A stretch of DNA of 64,000 nt from Bacteroidota bacterium. Lineage in GTDB: Bacteria; Bacteroidota; Bacteroidia; B-17B0; Aurantibacillaceae. Location of the stretch: positions 260,070-324,069 of the forward strand of contig JAFDXR010000013.1 in assembly GCA_018267825.1 (NCBI GenBank). Reading direction: 5' to 3'. Of this stretch, positions 52,632 through 60,780 are shown piece by piece (within the stretch, counting starts at the first letter, position 1; each line of letters opens with the position of its first letter). The position numbers and the translations under genes are program-made. Below the pieces are notes generated by a model. It was not told the origin of the DNA, did no database searches, and worked only from the letters and a program-made list of their open reading frames with translations.

Positions 52632-52762
52632 CAGCCGGACTTGTCATCATGAGTACACACACAAAAGCTTATACTAAATTAATACCCTTCCATGACTTTG
52701 TCATGAGTATAATTACCTAATTTAAAATTTGCAGGAAATACCTAACACCGGTAGTCCGGCTG
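52632..52762. repeat. 131-bp element bounded by a 10-bp inverted repeat
   Basis: CAGCCGGACT (52632-52641) and AGTCCGGCTG (52753-52762) are perfect inverted repeats. Inside are a second inverted pair CATGAC-TTT-GTCATG (52691-52705) and a near direct repeat (TTGTCATCATGAGTA against TTGTCATGAGTA). Nothing coding is evident. It might be a small non-autonomous mobile remnant or an RNA element. Confidence 0.35.
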
Positions 52763-52808
52763 TAATGAAAAGACTGTCTTAACAACTGAATATCCGCCAA
52801 AAGTATCG

Positions 52809-52816
52809 TAACTTTA
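52809..52816 (+). promoter_or_regulatory. -7-like box TAACTTTA of queG
   Basis: One mismatch (last base) to TAnnTTTG, ending seven bases before the TTG start at 52824. It supports that start. Confidence 0.35.
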
Positions 52817-52823
52817 ACTCCTG

Positions 52824-53747
52824 TTGGATCACTCGAAACATACAGCACACGTAAAACAAATTGCCAAACGTCTTGGTTTTGATTTCTGCGGCATCAGCAA
52901 AGCCGGGTTCCTCGAGCAGGAAGCCCCGCGTCTTGAAAAATGGCTTAAAGAAAACAAGCATGGCGAGATGCATTATATGGAAAACTATTTCGACAAGCGC
53001 CTCGATCCGCGTTTGCTGGTAGATGGCGCGCAATCGGTTGTTTCCCTTTTATACAACTACTATCCTTCACAGCAACAAAGGCCGGATGCCCCAAAGATTT
53101 CGAAATATGCCTATGGCGAAGATTACCATGAAGTAATCCGTGAAAAACTGAATGAATTTTTGTCGCTTCTCCGCGAAGAGATCGGCGATGTTCATGGACG
53201 TGCATTTGTCGACAGTGCCCCTGTGCTCGACAAAGCCTGGGCTGCACGAAGCGGCCTCGGCTGGATTGGAAAGAACAGTAACCTCATTAATAAGAACCAG
53301 GGCTCTTTCTTTTTCATTGCAGAGTTGATCATTGATCTGCCGCTTGATACCGACGGTCCCGTACCCGATTACTGCGGAACCTGCACACGCTGCATGGATG
53401 CCTGCCCTACAGAGGCGATAACCGAACCCTTTGTGGTGGATGGCAGTAAATGCATTTCCTATCTTACCATCGAACTGAAAGACCAGATTCCGGAAAGCTT
53501 CAAAGGTAAGATGGATAACTGGGCCTTTGGCTGCGATGTTTGCCAGGATGTTTGTCCGTGGAACCGTTTCAGCAAGCCACACCACGAGTCTCAGTTTGAA
53601 AGCAAAAACGGGCTGCTGGATCTGAGCGGTGAACAATGGCACGAGATGAGTGAAACACTTTTTTCCACACTTTTCAGGAATAGTGCCGTGAAACGCACTA
53701 AATACAAGGGACTCAAAAGAAACCTGGATTTCCTGAAAGTACGCTGA
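52824..53747 (+). CDS. queG: Epoxyqueuosine reductase QueG (TTG start)
   Basis: The 307-residue enzyme reduces epoxyqueuosine to queuosine in tRNA, using cobalamin and two [4Fe-4S] clusters. The cluster motifs are [12 protein letters not shown] (Cys184, 187, 190, 194) and CDVCQDVCP (Cys237, 240, 244), with Cys210 also conserved. [20 protein letters not shown] is the family signature near residue 129. A stop codon lies nine bases upstream in frame and no ATG occurs before residue 49, so the TTG at 52824 is the start. trpS follows 69 bases later. Confidence 0.95.
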   Translation: MDHSKHTAHVKQIAKRLGFDFCGISKAGFLEQEAPRLEKWLKENKHGEMHYMENYFDKRLDPRLLVDGAQSVVSLLYNYYPSQQQRPDAPKISKYAYGEDYHEVIREKLNEFLSLLREEIGDVHGRAFVDSAPVLDKAWAARSGLGWIGKNSNLINKNQGSFFFIAELIIDLPLDTDGPVPDYCGTCTRCMDACPTEAITEPFVVDGSKCISYLTIELKDQIPESFKGKMDNWAFGCDVCQDVCPWNRFSKPHHESQFESKNGLLDLSGEQWHEMSETLFSTLFRNSAVKRTKYKGLKRNLDFLKVR

Positions 53748-53794
53748 CAGCTCGCGGATGCCTTTAATCATTCCGGCATTTCCGCAGAAAATAG

Positions 53795-53802
53795 TACATT
53801 TG
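53795..53802 (+). promoter_or_regulatory. -7 box TACATTTG of trpS
   Basis: Exact TAnnTTTG match, 14 bases before the ATG at 53817. The predicted leader is about 11 bases. No clear -33 element is seen. Confidence 0.5.
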
Positions 53803-53816
53803 CATCACAGTTTATT

Positions 53817-54788
53817 ATGGCACGTATATTAACAGGCATTCAAAGCACAAACATTCCGCACCTCGGAAATATCCTGGGGGCGATTCTTCCGGCTATTGAA
53901 CTCAGTAAAAAGCCCGGAAACGATTCTTTGTTTTTTATCGCTGACCTGCACTCACTCACCACCATTAAGGATGCTGAGTTTATCAGGAACAGTGTAAATG
54001 CAGTAGCTGCAACCTGGCTCGCCTTTGGTTTTGATACAGAAAAAAATATTTTCTACCGCCAGAGCCGTGTGCAGGAAGTTTGTGAACTTACCTGGTACCT
54101 GAATTGTTTTACACCATTTCCGATGCTCGCCAATGCCCATTCGTTTAAGGATAAATCCGACAGGCTCAGTGATGTGAATGCCGGACTATTTACCTATCCT
54201 GTATTGATGGCCGCTGATATTATTTTATACGACGCTGATTTTGTCCCCGTAGGTAAAGATCAGATGCAACATCTTGAAATTGCCAGAGACATTGCCAGCG
54301 CATTCAACAATAAATACGAACAGGAAGTATTTGTATTGCCTGAAGGGCTGGTCGACAAGAACGTGATGATCGTTCCGGGAACGGATGGTCAGAAAATGAG
54401 TAAGTCGTACAACAACTTCATCAATATTTTTCTGCCAGAGAAAGAACTGAAAAAAGTCGTGATGGGTATTGTGACCGACAGCAAAGGCCTCGAAGATCCC
54501 AAAGATCCTGACACCTGCAATGTATTCAAATTATACGCCCTGCTGGCTGCCGAACCTGAAATTGCTGCCATGCGCGAAAACTATACCCGTGGTGGTTATG
54601 GTTACGGTCATGCAAAAACAGCTTTATTTGAACTGATCCTGAAAAAATATGAGGAGCCACGCCGTAAGTTCAATGAACTTATGGCCGACCCTGCCCTTCT
54701 TGAAAAACATTTACAGATCGGCGAAGAAAAAGCACGTACAATAGCGCGTGAAAAATTAAAGGTGGTAAGAAATATCCTTGGGTTTTAG
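53817..54788 (+). CDS. trpS: Tryptophan-tRNA ligase
   Basis: The 323-residue class I synthetase charges tRNA-Trp. The HIGH-equivalent is PHLGN (14-18) and the KMSKS loop is at 193-197. ANAHSFKDK, VNAGLFTYPVLMAADIILY and GKDQMQHLEIARDIA are typical TrpRS motifs. It is of normal bacterial length. It starts 69 bases after queG and 47 bases before the glycosyltransferase, and has its own -7 box. Confidence 0.97.
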   Translation: MARILTGIQSTNIPHLGNILGAILPAIELSKKPGNDSLFFIADLHSLTTIKDAEFIRNSVNAVAATWLAFGFDTEKNIFYRQSRVQEVCELTWYLNCFTPFPMLANAHSFKDKSDRLSDVNAGLFTYPVLMAADIILYDADFVPVGKDQMQHLEIARDIASAFNNKYEQEVFVLPEGLVDKNVMIVPGTDGQKMSKSYNNFINIFLPEKELKKVVMGIVTDSKGLEDPKDPDTCNVFKLYALLAAEPEIAAMRENYTRGGYGYGHAKTALFELILKKYEEPRRKFNELMADPALLEKHLQIGEEKARTIAREKLKVVRNILGF

Positions 54789-54835
54789 CATTTGCTTCAC
54801 TCCTTTATCGAATCTTTTGTTATTTTTACTAATAG

Positions 54836-55555
54836 ATGACCACTCCCCTCGTCTCTATTATTCTTCCCTGTTATAAAGAAGAAGAGCATCTTCTTCACAG
54901 TATCGACGAACTATTAAAAGTAGCCCGTGGCTTTGATTTTCCGTATGAACTGATTTTCGTGGAGGATTATAGTCCGGATATGACAGCCGTTATACTGAAG
55001 AAACTGGAAAGCACACTTACCAATGCCCGCTTCATATACCACTCCGGAAACAAAGGCCGGGGCGCTGCTATCAAGTCGGGGTTTGAAGCTGCCCGCGGGG
55101 ATATTATCGGCTACATGGATGTGGACCTTGAAGTGAGTCCGCTTTATATTGCAGATATGGTAGATGCCCTGCAAACCTATGATGTGGTTGTTGGCAAACG
55201 ATCCTATTACTATCAGCTATCGTTGCAATCGGTATTACGCAATAGTCTCAGTCACTTTTACAGACGACTGAGCAGATATTACCTGAAACACCCGTTTACG
55301 GATACGGAAGCAGGTTATAAATTCTTCCGGAAAAAAGCCGTGCTTCCTTTCTTCGATCACATTGAAAATAACCACTGGTTCTGGGATACGGAATTTATGA
55401 CCATGGTGCATCGGCATAAACTGAAGGTGCTGGAACTGCCTGTGGAATTTGTAAGGAACAATAAAAAACAATCGACCGTAAAACCCGTTAAGGACAGCAT
55501 CGTTTACATCAGCGAACTGAAACGTTACCGGAAAAAATTGCGAAAGGGGAAATAA
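54836..55555 (+). CDS. Family 2 glycosyltransferase, dolichyl-phosphate-mannose-synthase-like
   Basis: The 239-residue soluble GT-A enzyme has the N-terminal strand VSIILPCYKEEE, EDYSPDMTAVIL, NKGRGAAIKSGFEAARGD and the metal-binding YMDVDLEV. The acceptor region is HPFTDTEAGYKFFRKKAV. It has no membrane anchor of the DPM3 or GtrB type. The likely product is a sugar-phosphate lipid, perhaps using the polyprenyl carrier made from the synthase gene at 58482-59468. Its stop codon touches that of the convergent methyltransferase gene. Confidence 0.88.
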   Translation: MTTPLVSIILPCYKEEEHLLHSIDELLKVARGFDFPYELIFVEDYSPDMTAVILKKLESTLTNARFIYHSGNKGRGAAIKSGFEAARGDIIGYMDVDLEVSPLYIADMVDALQTYDVVVGKRSYYYQLSLQSVLRNSLSHFYRRLSRYYLKHPFTDTEAGYKFFRKKAVLPFFDHIENNHWFWDTEFMTMVHRHKLKVLELPVEFVRNNKKQSTVKPVKDSIVYISELKRYRKKLRKGK

Positions 55556-56692
55556 TCAGAGTTTGTGGATTTTTTTTGTTCCGCTGTACATTTCAAACTT
55601 CAGCAATTTACACTCAAGTTGCCCGTTATACAGGGTAATTTTACGAGTAGGGCGCAATCCGATAGATTTAATGGCTTCCACGTGACTTGAGATAATCCAG
55701 GCATTCATGCCGGTAAAATCTTTCTTGAGCTTATTGCCTATCTCCTTATAAAATCCTGTTATATCCTCAAACTCAAGCCTCTCACCGTATGGCGGATTCA
55801 GTACCAGTGTACCGACTTGTTTCTCGGGCCTGAGATCAAAAAAATCCATATTGGTGGTTTTGATTACATCGTCGAGCTTAGCCGTTTTCATATTTTCACG
55901 GGCCTTATCCAGTACCGGCTTCGAAATATCATTGGCCCATATATTCAGTGGTGTATCTTTGATCCTGTTGATGCAGCCTTCGTGAATGGTATCAAAAAGT
56001 TTTTCATCATAGTTGCGCCATTTCATAAATCCGAATTCCTTACGGAAAACACCTGCGGGAATATTACTGGCCCACATGGCTGCTTCAATTGCCATTGTAC
56101 CGCTTCCGCACATACCATCAATCAATGGTAAATGGGGTTGCCAGCCACTCAGCATAATAATGCCTGCCGCCAGGTTTTCTTTCATTGGCGCTTTATCGAT
56201 ATCCACCCGGTATTTACGTTTAAAAAGCGCATCACCGCTACTATCCAGGCTTACAGCCACTTCATCACCATAAATATGAATGTAAATACGAAGTGTAGGA
56301 TTATCCAGGTCCACATTGGGCCTTGCTCCTGTTTTCTCGCGGAAGCGATCACAGATAGCATCCTTTGCTTTCTGCGACACAAATAAGGTATGATTGAAAC
56401 GATCTGAATTGACTGTAGAATCAATGGCCAGCGAATCCTGGGTACCGATATATTTCTCCCAGTGAAAATCCTTGATGCCATCGTACAGCTGTTGCTCATT
56501 GCGGGCTTTGAAACCATACAATGGCATGAGTATTTTCAAGGCCGTACGCAGGCACAGATTGGCCTTGTACATAAACCCCAGGTCCCCGGTAAATGCAACG
56601 CCCCGCGTAAATTGCTTGATATCTCTGGCGCCAAGCTTTAATAATTCATCGACCAGTGTTTCTTCGAGTCCAAAAAAAGTGGTGGCTTTCAT
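55556..56692 (-). CDS. THUMP-domain class I SAM-dependent RNA methyltransferase, RlmL-like
   Basis: I set the start at 56692 (MKATTFFGLEETLVDELLKLG, 378 residues), because the frame to 56764 would run into a strong terminator. The THUMP domain lies at about 50-150, followed by the Rossmann methyltransferase with MLSGWQPHLPLIDGMCGSGTM and the catalytic LVLNPPYGERL. It resembles the N-terminal half of Escherichia coli RlmL, which methylates G2445 of 23S rRNA. The RlmK half is absent here, as in many Bacteroidota. Confidence 0.92.
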   Translation of the reverse strand: MKATTFFGLEETLVDELLKLGARDIKQFTRGVAFTGDLGFMYKANLCLRTALKILMPLYGFKARNEQQLYDGIKDFHWEKYIGTQDSLAIDSTVNSDRFNHTLFVSQKAKDAICDRFREKTGARPNVDLDNPTLRIYIHIYGDEVAVSLDSSGDALFKRKYRVDIDKAPMKENLAAGIIMLSGWQPHLPLIDGMCGSGTMAIEAAMWASNIPAGVFRKEFGFMKWRNYDEKLFDTIHEGCINRIKDTPLNIWANDISKPVLDKARENMKTAKLDDVIKTTNMDFFDLRPEKQVGTLVLNPPYGERLEFEDITGFYKEIGNKLKKDFTGMNAWIISSHVEAIKSIGLRPTRKITLYNGQLECKLLKFEMYSGTKKIHKL

Positions 56693-56741
56693 TTCGAAAT
56701 CACCCGGGGGAAATGCGTGTAACATGCCGCAAAGGTAACAA

Positions 56742-56767
56742 AAAATGCCCGCATTGGCGGGCATTTT
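56742..56767. terminator. Strong bidirectional terminator after the 218-aa lipoprotein gene
   Basis: An 11-bp perfect stem (56742-56752 with 56757-56767) around a 4-base loop, bounded by an A-run and a T-run, lies 4 bases after the stop of the minus-strand lipoprotein gene. It separates that gene from the methyltransferase gene. Confidence 0.9.
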
Positions 56768-56771
56768 GAGC

Positions 56772-57428
56772 TTAGTTGAGATGAAAGCGTTTCAGGCGCC
56801 TGTCGATATGTGTACCGGAGACAAATTGCAACATGTTTTCCGACACAACCCCTGTATTTTCAGCAAACTTCCGGCTTCTGAGGAAAGAGCTGCAACAGGT
56901 AATATAGGAAGGCCAGATTGTAACATGTGTATTATAACTGCTGGTAGTAAATGTTCCGGCAGAAACCGTCGTGGTTTTATTAATCTGGCCCATGCGCGAC
57001 ACATTATATGAAATGGTATCCGAAGGGCTTGTAACCTGGTAATAATCCTCCAGCACAGTTAACGTATCATTGTGCTTGTAATAAAATGTACCCGTCGGCG
57101 TGACAATATCGGAGCCAGACTGACGAATCATGATCCGTGTGGCGTATGGCGCCATACCACCATTCTCCAGCACAAAATAATTGACTGCGGCAATGGTTGT
57201 GTCTTTTGCAATATATACACTGTCGGTGGTCTTGTATGTTTCATTGCCAGATGGATCAATGGTATACTGATCATAGATCCAGTAGTTACCGATTTTAAGA
57301 GGCATATAATTGTAAGTGGGAGTAGCCGGTGTTGCCGGTGTTTCTGTAACCGTTTCGTTTTTCTTCTTTTTGCAGCTGAATATCAGGCATGACATGATCA
57401 GCAACAGGATGCTCGTTCTTGTTTTCAT
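56772..57428 (-). CDS. Exported lipoprotein with beta-rich domain
   Basis: The start at 57428 gives 218 residues with a lipoprotein signal (MKTRTSILLLIMSC, then LIFSCKKKK); the upstream frame to 57572 adds an implausible leader. After a Thr/Pro-rich linker the domain is beta-rich (YMPLKIGNYWIYDQYTIDP, then DTTIAAVNYFVLENG), a pattern seen in Bacteroidota surface lipoproteins. I see no catalytic motif. It is followed by a strong terminator and has no close neighbour on its strand. Confidence 0.8.
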   Translation of the reverse strand: MKTRTSILLLIMSCLIFSCKKKKNETVTETPATPATPTYNYMPLKIGNYWIYDQYTIDPSGNETYKTTDSVYIAKDTTIAAVNYFVLENGGMAPYATRIMIRQSGSDIVTPTGTFYYKHNDTLTVLEDYYQVTSPSDTISYNVSRMGQINKTTTVSAGTFTTSSYNTHVTIWPSYITCCSSFLRSRKFAENTGVVSENMLQFVSGTHIDRRLKRFHLN

Positions 57429-57532
57429 GATTTGCTTTATTGTTTGGATTTGTTGTATAACTGAAACCAATCCGGAATAGTATACGATACCGGGTTTATT
57501 TTTCAGATCACAATAAATCAGAGAATGGTTCG

Positions 57533-57967
57533 TTATTGCAGACCTTCGAAAGCAGAAATGATCGTTCTCCATTCCTCCGGCACAGGCGTTGTTTCGCGTG
57601 TATCATAGTTCATACACACCAGCACACAGCGTCCATGTGCTACCATCTGCAAATCACCTGATTCTTCTTTCAGGAGAGCGTGTTTCACGACAAAACTTTT
57701 GGTTCCGAAAGATTCGATGCGTGTGCCACAATATATAGTGTCTTCCAGAAGAATAGGTAACTTATAGTCGATCTCTGTTTTGGCAAGGATCATCCCGGTT
57801 TTCACCCAGTCTATTTTCCGGCGCACCACATCCTTGAAATAGTCTACACGCCCCATTTCAAAATACGTGAGATGATTGGCATTGTTCACATGCCCCTGCT
57901 TATCCACATCCTTGAACCGGATCTGAATTTTCGTAAAATGTCTGTAATCTTCAAAAGTCATGCTCAT
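57533..57967 (-). CDS. Acyl-CoA thioesterase, hotdog (4HBT) fold
   Basis: The 144-residue protein has the 4-hydroxybenzoyl-CoA-thioesterase signature IRFKDVDKQGHVNNANHLTY followed by FEMGRVDYF, where the Asp and the following His are the usual active-site residues. The long helix and GTRIESFGTKSFVVKH strand are typical. It hydrolyses an acyl-CoA thioester; the chain is unknown. It lies 9 bases after the Nudix gene and is the last gene of the rfbA operon. Confidence 0.9.
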   Translation of the reverse strand: MSMTFEDYRHFTKIQIRFKDVDKQGHVNNANHLTYFEMGRVDYFKDVVRRKIDWVKTGMILAKTEIDYKLPILLEDTIYCGTRIESFGTKSFVVKHALLKEESGDLQMVAHGRCVLVCMNYDTRETTPVPEEWRTIISAFEGLQ

Positions 57968-57976
57968 GTTTCCGTT

Positions 57977-58462
57977 TTATTCAAATACGTTGAGTCGTTT
58001 TAACCATTCTCCCACTTCAAATTTTCCGGTCTCCGTCCACCTATATAATTGCTCATGTGCTACGACTCTGTATTCATCAAGCTCTTCGTTCAATTTTATG
58101 TCACCACTGGTTTTAATGTGATACGCCATCACGACCTGGTTGGCTTTTTCAAAAGCATACACCCCAATAAAGGCAACAGCTTCTGCATCCAGCCCCAGTT
58201 CTTCTTTAAGTTCGCGTATCGCGGCATGCTCAGGGGTTTCGCCCGATTCGAGAAAACCGGTGATCACAGAAAAGATGCCCGCCGGCGCCAGTTTGGGATG
58301 TGCAAGCACAATACCATCCGCCGTTTCTGCAACAATCGCAACAACCGGTACGGGGTTATTCCAGAACACATAACCACAGGCAGTGTCGCTGCAGCAAAGC
58401 CGTTCACGCCCGTCTATCCGTTTGTGGACCAGTGCTGCAGAACATTTTGGACAATATTTCAT
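57977..58462 (-). CDS. Nudix hydrolase with N-terminal zinc ribbon
   Basis: The 161-residue protein carries a zinc ribbon (Cys4, Cys7, Cys23/24, Cys29), then a Nudix domain with its box at residues 69-91 (G-x5-E-x7-REL-x2-ELG). This layout resembles the NADH pyrophosphatase NudC, but the C-terminal NudC signature is absent. It probably hydrolyses a nucleoside diphosphate derivative. It is preceded by the polyprenyl synthase 19 bases upstream and followed 9 bases later by the thioesterase. Confidence 0.9.
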   Translation of the reverse strand: MKYCPKCSAALVHKRIDGRERLCCSDTACGYVFWNNPVPVVAIVAETADGIVLAHPKLAPAGIFSVITGFLESGETPEHAAIRELKEELGLDAEAVAFIGVYAFEKANQVVMAYHIKTSGDIKLNEELDEYRVVAHEQLYRWTETGKFEVGEWLKRLNVFE

Positions 58463-58481
58463 GTTCTATAGGATTAAAAAA

Positions 58482-59468
58482 TCACACCTCTCTGGCGAGG
58501 AGATGAAGGGCAAGCTGCCGAAGGTGATTTTTCTTTTCAGCATCGACCTCAAGCAAATCCAGGTGTTGCAGGGCATTCTGCGTATGTGAATCCGCCTCTT
58601 TCAGTGCCAGTTCACGAATGCCGAGTTCATCGTAAAGCGCCATGACACCGTTCACTTTTTCAGTAGCTTGCGTGGCCGGCATATTCAAAAGAGCTTTGAG
58701 TCTTTCTTTTTGTTTCCCGTCGGCTTTTTCAAAAGCCTCCAGTAACAACCAGGTTTTTTTATTTGCTATAATATCGCCGCCTACCTGTTTACCAAATTTA
58801 CCGGCATCCTTAGCATAAACATCCAGCACATCATCGAGCACCTGGAAGGCAATCCCAACATGTTTCCCGAATTCATATAAATGGTTTTGCTCTTCTTTAG
58901 ATGCACCGGCGCATATGGCCCCCATTTGCAGACTGCAACCCAGCAATACGGCTGTTTTACCGGTAATCATCGCAAGATAGTCATCGACGCTCACCTGGCT
59001 CTGCGATTCAAAATTCATATCGAATTGCTGACCTTCGCAAACTTCCATGGCTGTTTTGGAAAACAGGGCCAGCAAATCCTTCACATGTTCTTTTTCAGCC
59101 AGCGCCAGTTGTTCAAATGCATTCACCAGCATACCGTCGCCGCTCAGAATTGCGATGTTTGTATTCCACTTTTCGTGTACGGTTGGTTTTCCGCGGCGCA
59201 GCGGCGCATTATCGAGAATATCGTCGTGAATCAGCGAGAAATTGTGAAACAGTTCAATAGCAAGAGCTGCCGGAATAGCTTTGGTGTATGGCTTATTAAA
59301 AAGATCGCAGCCAACAAGGCAGAGTAAAGGCCTGATACGCTTACCACCCGACGAAAGTATATAATGAAGCGGATCGTACAATTCGTGAGGTGTAAGCCCC
59401 GCTATTTTTGTCCTGTAGGCTTCAATAGAAGTTTCCAGGTTTTTACTGATATCTGAATAATGTTGCAC
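58482..59468 (-). CDS. Trans-isoprenyl (polyprenyl) diphosphate synthase (GTG start)
   Basis: The 328-residue enzyme has the two Asp-rich motifs of farnesyl/geranylgeranyl-type synthases: HDDILD (81-86, with LRRGKPTVH after it) and FQVLDDVLD (about 207-215). It condenses isopentenyl diphosphate with an allylic diphosphate, perhaps for quinone side chains. A stop codon lies directly upstream in frame and there is no early ATG, so the GTG at 59468 is the start. It begins three bases after the stop of the HHH gene. Confidence 0.93.
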   Translation of the reverse strand: MQHYSDISKNLETSIEAYRTKIAGLTPHELYDPLHYILSSGGKRIRPLLCLVGCDLFNKPYTKAIPAALAIELFHNFSLIHDDILDNAPLRRGKPTVHEKWNTNIAILSGDGMLVNAFEQLALAEKEHVKDLLALFSKTAMEVCEGQQFDMNFESQSQVSVDDYLAMITGKTAVLLGCSLQMGAICAGASKEEQNHLYEFGKHVGIAFQVLDDVLDVYAKDAGKFGKQVGGDIIANKKTWLLLEAFEKADGKQKERLKALLNMPATQATEKVNGVMALYDELGIRELALKEADSHTQNALQHLDLLEVDAEKKNHLRQLALHLLAREV

Positions 59469-59471
59469 GGT

Positions 59472-59756
59472 TCAATATTTGTGATCTTTCCAGTACCACC
59501 ACTGGAGTTTTTCAGGGTCGTGTTTTTTCTCTGTTGCAAAGTATACGGCGCAGCGGAATACATATAACAGGCATATATCCTGCACAACACCGGCGTATGT
59601 ATTCGATTGCCGGTAGAGTTCTTCGGGCGATTTACCTATAAGATCCTTCACGTCCAGAATACCGATGTGATACAGGTCTGCGGCGATTGATTTACCGACC
59701 CCGGGAATCACCTGTAATTTTTTCAATACGATCTGTTTTGAAGAATCTGTGTGCAT
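59472..59756 (-). CDS. Helix-hairpin-helix protein, pathogenicity-locus (Cdd1-like) family
   Basis: The 94-residue protein is dominated by an HhH-like region (LQVIPGVGKSIAADLYHIGI, residues 15-34, then DVKDLIGKSPEELYRQ) followed by a Trp-rich end (LQWWYWKDHKY). This matches the Cdd1/pathogenicity-locus family, of unknown but possibly nucleic-acid-binding function. Its start overlaps the rfbA stop by one base (TGATG) and it is followed three bases later by the polyprenyl synthase. Confidence 0.85.
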   Translation of the reverse strand: MHTDSSKQIVLKKLQVIPGVGKSIAADLYHIGILDVKDLIGKSPEELYRQSNTYAGVVQDICLLYVFRCAVYFATEKKHDPEKLQWWYWKDHKY

Positions 59757-60619
59757 CAGAGTCCGATCTGCTTAAGCAGGTATGTGCCATAACCACTTTT
59801 GGTAAGTGGTTCGGCTACTTTGCGTAATTGTTCCTTATTGATGAAGCCCATGTTATATGCCACCTCTTCAATACAGCCGATCTTCAGGCCCTGGCGCTCT
59901 TCAATAACCTGTACAAATTGCCCGGCCTGCATCAGCGATGCAAATGTGCCGGTATCCAGCCAGGCTGTTCCGCGATCAAGAATCGACACTTTCAGTTTAC
60001 CCTGTTTCAGGTATTCCTTATTCACATCGGTAATCTCGTATTCGCCACGGGCAGAGGGCTTCAGGTTCTTCGCAATTTCAACCACGGTGTTGTCGTAAAA
60101 ATACAAACCAGGTACTGCGTAGTTTGATTTAGGTTGTTTTGGTTTTTCTTCAATGGAAATCACGTTATGCTGATCATCGAATTCGACCACCCCGTAACGT
60201 TCAGGATCGCTCACGTGGTAAGCAAATACGACTCCTCCATCGGGATCATTGATCTTCTGAAGCATGCGGCCAAGGCCCACGCCATAAAAAATATTATCGC
60301 CCAGGATCAGGGCCACTTTATCGTTGCCAATAAATTTTTCGCCAATCACAAAGGCCTGCGCCAGGCCATTTGGTACTTCCTGCACAGCGTAGGTAAATTT
60401 GCAGCCAATGCTTTCGCCATTACCCAGAAGCTTTTCAAAGTTAGGCAGATCGTGTGGGGTCGAAATAATAAGTACTTCCCGGATCCCGGCCATCATCAGT
60501 ACAGAGAGGGGGTAATAGATCATCGGTTTGTCGTACACCGGCATCATTTGCTTGCTCATAGCGAGCGTTAAGGGGTGTAAGCGGGTTCCGGATCCTCCGG
60601 CTAAAATAATTCCTTTCAT
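59756..60619 (-). CDS. rfbA: Glucose-1-phosphate thymidylyltransferase
   Basis: The 287-residue nucleotidyltransferase has the signature [11 protein letters not shown] (8-18), followed by [29 protein letters not shown] and [15 protein letters not shown] are further RmlA motifs. It makes dTDP-glucose for deoxysugars such as rhamnose. The rest of the rml pathway is not here. It starts an operon with the HHH protein, the polyprenyl synthase, the Nudix enzyme and the thioesterase. A direct repeat lies in its leader. Confidence 0.96.
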   Translation of the reverse strand: MKGIILAGGSGTRLHPLTLAMSKQMMPVYDKPMIYYPLSVLMMAGIREVLIISTPHDLPNFEKLLGNGESIGCKFTYAVQEVPNGLAQAFVIGEKFIGNDKVALILGDNIFYGVGLGRMLQKINDPDGGVVFAYHVSDPERYGVVEFDDQHNVISIEEKPKQPKSNYAVPGLYFYDNTVVEIAKNLKPSARGEYEITDVNKEYLKQGKLKVSILDRGTAWLDTGTFASLMQAGQFVQVIEERQGLKIGCIEEVAYNMGFINKEQLRKVAEPLTKSGYGTYLLKQIGL

Positions 60620-60635
60620 AATGTTGTTCTTTTAC

Positions 60636-60657
60636 GCATTCAGTTTGTGCATTCAGT
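60636..60657 (-). repeat. ACTGAATGC direct repeat upstream of rfbA
   Basis: On the minus strand ACTGAATGC occurs twice at a 13-base period, 17-38 bases before the rfbA start codon. It could bind a regulator or lie in the untranslated leader. Confidence 0.35.
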
Positions 60658-60780
60658 CCGGATGAGGCAGATGTATGAAACACATCCGAAACCACCTCCG
60701 GGACGAATGTTTAAAGCTAAGGATATTGTCTGTAGATTCAAAAAGCTTTCGGCGTCAAATAAAACAAATACGCGCAAAAA

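Noticed and set aside
54796..54805. TTCACTCCTT before the glycosyltransferase gene, matching the 5839 repeat unit
   Set aside because: A single ten-base match with no second copy at 21 bases is expected by chance in a window of this size.
56693..56764. N-terminal extension of the THUMP methyltransferase to 56764
   Set aside because: The extension overlaps a perfect 11-bp bidirectional terminator, so translation from there is unlikely.
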